DNA from: Phialocephala subalpina
Lineage: Eukaryota > Ascomycota > Leotiomycetes > Helotiales > Mollisiaceae
DNA: 64,000 nucleotides
Direction: 5' to 3'
NCBI GenBank assembly: GCA_900073065.1
Contig: FJOG01000011.1
Location: 1,496,912 to 1,560,911 of the forward strand
In this document: positions 58,944-64,000 of the stretch, in pieces
Position numbering within the stretch: position 1 is the first letter of the stretch
How the letters are laid out: each line of letters opens with the position of its first letter
The notes under the pieces: generated by a model
The model's input: the letters and a program-made list of their open reading frames with translations, nothing else
The model's database searches: none
What the model was told of the DNA's origin: nothing
Made by a program: the position numbers and the translations under genes

Positions 58944-60835
58944 TCTCCTTCTTTGGATTCTGTTTTCCTTCAGAGGTGTTACGAGATATGAAGATAGCTA
59001 GAGGAGCATAATGATCTTGGCGCTGGACTTTGGATAATACTGGGGTAGATGGACTGGCGTTTTGGATGTTTTAGGGGACGAGACAGACAGATACCATGTA
59101 CGTCTAATGCTTTTAGACAGATCAATACCTGCGAGCTTTAGAATATCATACTTTTCTCATACTTTTGACATCATGGCTGCGACTGAGGTGAAGGACATCA
59201 TGTGAATCTGCTGCGGAAGCTCCGACTTCAGTGTCTTCAGTCGTTTGCACAACCTCTCATCTAACCCCGTGCAAGGATAACTCGACGTCAAGAAATCACA
59301 AGGCTGGAGACAGAAACCTCCATCTCAGACCAGGGAGTGAGTATATCATCAAGATATCACCAAGGCCTTCCCAGATTCTCATCCGAATGTCTCGCCTTGG
59401 TCAGCCTCTCATCCGAATGTCTCGCTCGCACGCCTCCAGCTCATTTGTCCAACTTGCACCAAGATCAGCGTCAGGTGGCAGCCTTGTTCATGTATTCAAG
59501 TCCCCCGAAATTTACTCGGCAGATGCTGCCTCAAGCTCTCGTAGAAATATGCGAGAACGTGAAGATAAGGTTGGGCTCGATCTCGATTCATGCTTGAAGC
59601 TTGTGCTCGTGCTTGTGGTGTGCAGGGGTCTCAGGGGTCTCGGTTGTCTGTCGAATCTTGTTGGAGCTGTCGAATATGTGGGTGATTGGTTGTAACTATT
59701 AGGTGACGACAGGTGTTGGGAGTTCAAGCAAATGCAGACGACGTGGTGAATGTGATGAAGGGCATAGACGCTGAGGAGCAGTTTGAGTGTGTTGGCGAGC
59801 TGTCATTAGGACACGCAATGCGGTGCGTTTGGATTTGTTTCCATTCCACGCGAAACGAATGACACTTTGAATCACGAATCAAACAGATGCTTGGATCCAT
59901 CTAGTAGTGTTTGGTTTCGAATTCTTTCGAGGTGGACGCAGACGCTTCAGGCTATTCAGGGTGCGAGAACTAACCGACATCCCTGCGAGGCGAAAGTCCC
60001 GTAGTATAATTGAATATTCGATTAAATTACAAATATTTCAATACAAAATAATAATATTCTATCCGTAACTATTTGACCTTATATTTATCTTCTTATAATT
60101 CTAATCTAAGTATTTTCTTTCTAAAAAAAACTAATATAAAGGCTTATTAATTATATTTTAATTATTATTATTTTGTATTTTAATTTTTAACGTCGCGTTT
60201 TGTTTACGCCACAATAATATTTTTAACGCTTAAAACTCTAGTAATATTGAATAAGAGTAGATAACTTAATTTATAACCTTTATTTTTCTTTTATTCAAAG
60301 AGGGGTAAAGTTTCGCACAAGAGAATCAGGCGGTCTATAAACTCGCGAAATATGCCTCGGCTTACTTGCAGTTTTCTTATTGCGATAAGGTGTGGCACAG
60401 GACAGGCCCGATGTTCAACGATTTAGCTTTCGCTTATTTAGCCAATCAGGTGGATGTTTAACTGAGTTAAACATTCGCACGTGATATAGTAATACAGCCG
60501 ACACCCGCGACAATCTAGTTCTATAGAAGGGAAAGATTTAGCTGGATTAGACTCTTGCATTACGAAGAACAACGTTTAGGGGCAAGAGCGTGCAACTTCC
60601 CACCCTAACCATACTGCACGTGATATTGTGGCTGAGCTAACGCCACTGCAAACGTGCACTGCCCCGCAGTCCTTAAGCCTTAGATACGGCTCAGCCTGCT
60701 CTCGTTCCAATTCTGCCGAGTTCCAATCTTCAATGGTATATTATTTAGATTCTTTGCACTCATACGGCAAAACCATAATCGCCATTATTGTGCGTGTTTG
60801 CCTGTCTTTTCGCTCTTGAACTCATAGCTCTAAAT
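58944..60835. other. 1.9-kb interval, partly AT-rich
   Basis: No gene is supported. A direct repeat of about 18 bases (CTCATCCGAATGTCTCGC) occurs near 59379 and 59407. A 154-codon frame at 59231-59695 has no recognisable features. Near 60000 the composition changes abruptly to AT-rich, then returns before the HET-NB-ARC-TPR gene. Confidence 0.5.
59999..60300. repeat. Short AT-rich block
   Basis: About 300 bases of strongly AT-rich sequence with abrupt edges lie 0.5 kb upstream of the HET-NB-ARC-TPR gene. The composition resembles the larger block at 50.6-51.25 kb, so it is likely an RIP-type repeat remnant as well. Confidence 0.55.
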
Positions 60836-63736
60836 ATGCGGCTACTGAAGCTCACCGGGCCTGGGCAATTCAGCCTTACCGAGGTTAGTAGGCACAATAC
60901 TCCACCCTATGCAATTCTCTCGCACACATGGACGGATGATCAAGAGGTCAGCTTCAAAGATCTCATGAAGGGTAAGGGCAAAGACAAAGCTGGCTACCGA
61001 AAGATTTCATTTTGCAGTGAACAAGCCGCTAGGGATAATCTGCAATACTTCTGGGTGGATACGTGTTGTATCGACAAATCAAACAATACTGAGCTTACGG
61101 AGGCCATCAATTCTATGTTTCGCTGGTATCGGGATGCGGCAAGATGCTACACGTACCTTGCAGATGTCTCAACACCTGGCTATGACACAGACCCCCAATC
61201 ATGCCAAAGTATATGGGAAGCGTCTTTCCGAGAAAGTAGATGGTTCACTCGAGGCTGGACACTTCAAGAACTTATTGCCCCGGCGTCAGTCGAATTCTTC
61301 TCCTCTGAGGGCAAGCGACTAGGTGATAAGAAGTCACTGCAACAGCAGATCTATGAGATAACCGGAATCCCAATCCAGGCTCTACAGGGAAACCCTTTCT
61401 CTTATTTCAGCATAACCGAGCGGATGGCATGGGCAACAAAACGGCAAACAACAAAAGAAGAAGACGAGGCGTACTGTTTGCTAGGCATCTGCGAAGTATC
61501 TATGCCCCTTGTTTATGGCGAGGGAAGGCAAAAGGCGTTGACTCGGCTACTCAGGGAAGTCAGTGAGTCTTCTACGGAGATCAATAATATCAAAGACCAA
61601 GAAGGTACGGCACATATAGAGTTGATCCACACGAAGCTCTGATTTGCAGTAGCCTCGTAGCGCGCTAACAAATTCCCCCATCATAGACAGCCTGGAGAGC
61701 CAACCAACACCCTCATCCACCGTACCCTTCCGTCGCGACGCCGACTTCGTCGATCGTAAGACAGTCCTCGATCAGATCCACCAGAAATGTGCCATAGCTG
61801 GCTCGTGGACCGCGCTCGTCGGACTGGGCGGCGTCGGGTCAGCTCAAAGATGTCCTACATGACCTACTACTAACTTTTGGCCAGGAAATCACAGCTCGCC
61901 ATCGAATACGCCTACCAAAGCCAAGAGCGATCGCCGAATACATGGGTTTTCTGGGTCCATGCAAGCAACGCAGCCCGGTTTGAGCAGAGCTATCGAGACA
62001 TTGCAGACTGCGTTAGGATACCTGAGCGGCGGAACCCCACGGCCAACATATTTAAGCTTGTGCACGACTGGTTGCGCGGTAGCAAGGGACAGTGGCTCAT
62101 CATCCTCGACAATGTCGATGATGCCAGGTTCCTGCTAGAGGCACAGCCCTATAACTCGGGCAGCTCTTCCAAACCGCTGCGGGAATACCTCCCCCAAAGC
62201 CAGAACGGATCAATCCTTATCACATCCCGGAGCAAGGAGGCTGCGCTAAAGCTGGTCGAACCGTGCGACATCATCGCCGTCGACCCGATGGACGAGAAGC
62301 ATGCGCTAGCACTCTTTGGGAAGAAGCTGGGAGTGCAGGAAGACAGTAATGACACTGCTGAGCTCGTAGCGGCGCTTGAGTTTATGCCACTCGCCATTGT
62401 TCAAGCTGCGGCTTATATCTCTAAACGAGCGCCGCGGAGTTCAGTGCGACAGTACTTTGAACAGTTTCAGAAGAGTGATCGCAAGAGAACTAATCTTTTA
62501 GACCATGAAGGAGGACAGCTTCGTCGGGATCGGGAAGCGAAGAACTCTATTATTATTACGTGGCAAATATCATTTAATTACATCTATCAGACTAGACCAT
62601 CAGCAGCTAACTTATTATCGCTGATGAGCTTTTTCGACTGCCAAGGGATTCCAGAGGTGCTCCTTCAGAATCGAACTAAACATAGAAACTATTTTCAAGA
62701 TCGAGAAGAGCATAATCAGGAATATGATGATGATGACGATGACTTTTCGTCACAATCAAGCCAGAGCGATGAGTTTGAGGAGGATGTAGCGGCACTGCGA
62801 AACTTCTCGTTTATCTCTATCAATGCAGACGGAACAACCTTCGAAATGCATAGGCTGGTGCAGTTAGCCACACGGAAATGGCTAGAAGCTCACGGGCAGC
62901 TAGAGAAATGGAAGCAGCAATTCGTCAGAAAGCTTTGCAAAGAGTTCCCCACGGGAGAGTATGAGAATTGGGCAGTATGCCAAGCACTTTTCCCGCACGC
63001 GAAATCAGCAGCAGCACAAAAGCCAAAGGAACAAGACCCGTTGAGAGACTGGGCTTCGATTCTGTATAAGGCAGCATAGTATGCCTAGAGCATAGGGAAT
63101 AGAGTTGAAGCGGAGGAGATGTCGGTTCAGGCGATGAAAGCGAGGAGGAAGATTCTCGGTCGAGAGGACGAAGACACACTTTGGAGTATGGCAATGGTAG
63201 GGCTGGCGTATGAGCTTCGGGGCCAATGGGATAGAGCGGAAGAACTGGAGGTGCAAGTAATGGAGATTCGCAAGAAGAAGCTGGGAGCGGACCACCTTTC
63301 TACGTTAACTAGCATGGCCAATCTAGCGGCGACGTATTGGAATCAAGACCGGTGGGAGGCAGCTGAAGAGCTAGAGGTGCAAGTAATGGAGATGAGTAAA
63401 AAGAAGCTAGGAGCGGACCACCCTTCTACATTGATTAGCATGGCCAATCTGGCGGCGACGTACAGGGATCAAGGCCGGTGGGTGGCAGCTGAAGAGCTAG
63501 AGGTGCAAGTGATGGAGACTCGCAAGAAGAAGCTGGGAGCGAACCATCCAAATACTCTGAGCAGTATGGCCAATCTGGCATTCACATGGAGAGAGCAAGG
63601 TCGAGATTCAGAAGCTGTAAGTTTAATGAGGGAGTGTGTACGGCTGCGACAACGGATTCTAGGGTCTGACCATCCCCATTTCATATCTTCCTCAAATTCG
63701 TTGGCGAGATGGGAGGCAGAGAGGGCAAAGCGATAA
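60836..63736 (+). pseudogene. HET-NB-ARC-TPR NLR-like gene with two in-frame TAG codons
   Basis: Exons 60836..61604, 61687..61837 and 61885 onward join cleanly. Residues 1-240 are a HET-type domain (PPYAILSHTW, YFWVDTCCID, WFTRGWTLQELIAP, EDEAYCLLGI). NB-ARC follows, with its P-loop split by intron 2 (GLGGVG/KSQLAIEYA), LIILDNVDD as Walker B and LITSRSKE. A winged-helix-like region with an acidic insert leads to FEMHRLVQLATRKWLEAHG. At 63077 and 63086 two TAG codons stand where this family normally has Trp (KAA-W-YA-W). The frame continues unbroken into TPR repeats to 63736, 923 codons in all. The stops split sensor from repeats: a HET-NB-ARC protein could still be made, but without TPRs. Such genes control programmed cell death in nonself recognition. 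Sequencing error is possible but unlikely for two changes. Confidence 0.8.
63239..63616 (+). repeat. Three near-identical 126-bp TPR-coding repeats
   Basis: Three 42-codon units start at 63239, 63365 and 63491, each with ELEVQVME, KKKLGA(D/N)H and SMANLA. DNA identity between units is high, as in other fungal NLRs whose ligand-sensing repeats are shuffled. They lie downstream of the two in-frame stops. Confidence 0.88.
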
Positions 63737-64000
63737 TAGCGTCATGGCTGAAGGTATGGCTAAAGGACAGGAGTGTTTGATTAGTCACAAGGAATAAAAC
63801 TCAGTTTTATGAGCAGACGATTGCCAAGCCTGTGTTATGCAAGCTATTGTACGGAACGTACTATCGGAAGTGTTTAAGTAGGTTTGGATGGGCGGACGGA
63901 CTGGGTTCTGGGGTTCAAGAGACCCTAACCGCATATGTCATAGCTTTTTCGCGAGATTTGCCGCCATTGTGGTCGATGGAGGTACTGTAGGCAGGAGATC
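63737..64000. other. 3' flank
   Basis: No gene was seen between the end of the TPR region and the window end. The window may cut a gene that starts further right. Confidence 0.5.

Noticed and set aside
59231..59695. 154-codon + strand frame upstream of the AT-rich block
   Set aside because: No domain features; it includes a short direct repeat and looks like chance.
63079..63095. A mini-intron removing the two TAG codons
   Set aside because: The GT...AG span would be about 17 bp, too short for fungal splicing.
1..64000. CRISPR arrays, bacterial operons, ribosome binding sites
   Set aside because: Spliceosomal introns and fungal gene families show a eukaryotic genome; the tandem repeats present are protein-coding.

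Overview
The window is nuclear DNA of a filamentous ascomycete (Pezizomycotina). The evidence is short introns of about 46-100 bp with GT/AG borders and TACTAAC-like branch sites, Zn2Cys6 regulators, HET, NACHT-ankyrin, NB-ARC-TPR and 2EXR genes, and a fungal PKS-NRPS. The species cannot be named from sequence alone. No rRNA, tRNA or CRISPR array was recognised.

Layout. 0.7-7.3 kb: an intact-looking NACHT-ankyrin NLR-like gene, then a degenerate relative. 8.0-10.4 kb: a secreted GH3 beta-glucosidase. 10.7-22.9 kb: an accessory stretch with three broken SAP/2EXR paralogues, one intact HET gene, a 2OG-Fe(II) oxygenase pseudogene and a STAND-N-domain pseudogene. 23.2-49.4 kb: a secondary-metabolite cluster. 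51.4-55.5 kb: a secreted WSC-like, serine-rich wall protein. 57.3-58.9 kb: a Vps62-like protein. 60.8-63.7 kb: a HET-NB-ARC-TPR gene carrying two in-frame stops. Two very AT-rich blocks (about 50.6-51.25 and 60.0-60.3 kb) lie near the right half's gene borders.

Cluster logic. The cluster holds a 3965-aa PKS-NRPS (KS-AT-DH-cMT-inactive ER-KR-ACP-C-A-T-R, eight exons, reading frame closes exactly), a trans-acting enoyl reductase, a Diels-Alderase-like beta-barrel protein and an alpha/beta hydrolase. These four are the known core set of cytochalasan pathways. In the expected scheme the PKS, helped by the trans-ER, makes a methylated polyketide. The NRPS module attaches one amino acid, and an R domain with an intact Tyr/Lys pair releases an aldehyde. 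Hydrolase-assisted cyclisation and a Diels-Alder step then follow. A small multi-pass membrane protein, a lipocalin-like protein, an MFS exporter and two Zn2Cys6 regulators complete the locus. No cytochrome P450 or Baeyer-Villiger monooxygenase is visible, which is unusual for this class.

The flanks are rich in fungal innate-immunity-like (nonself recognition) genes at all stages of decay. Several stop codons can be explained by C-to-T or G-to-A changes, which fits repeat-induced point mutation but does not prove it.
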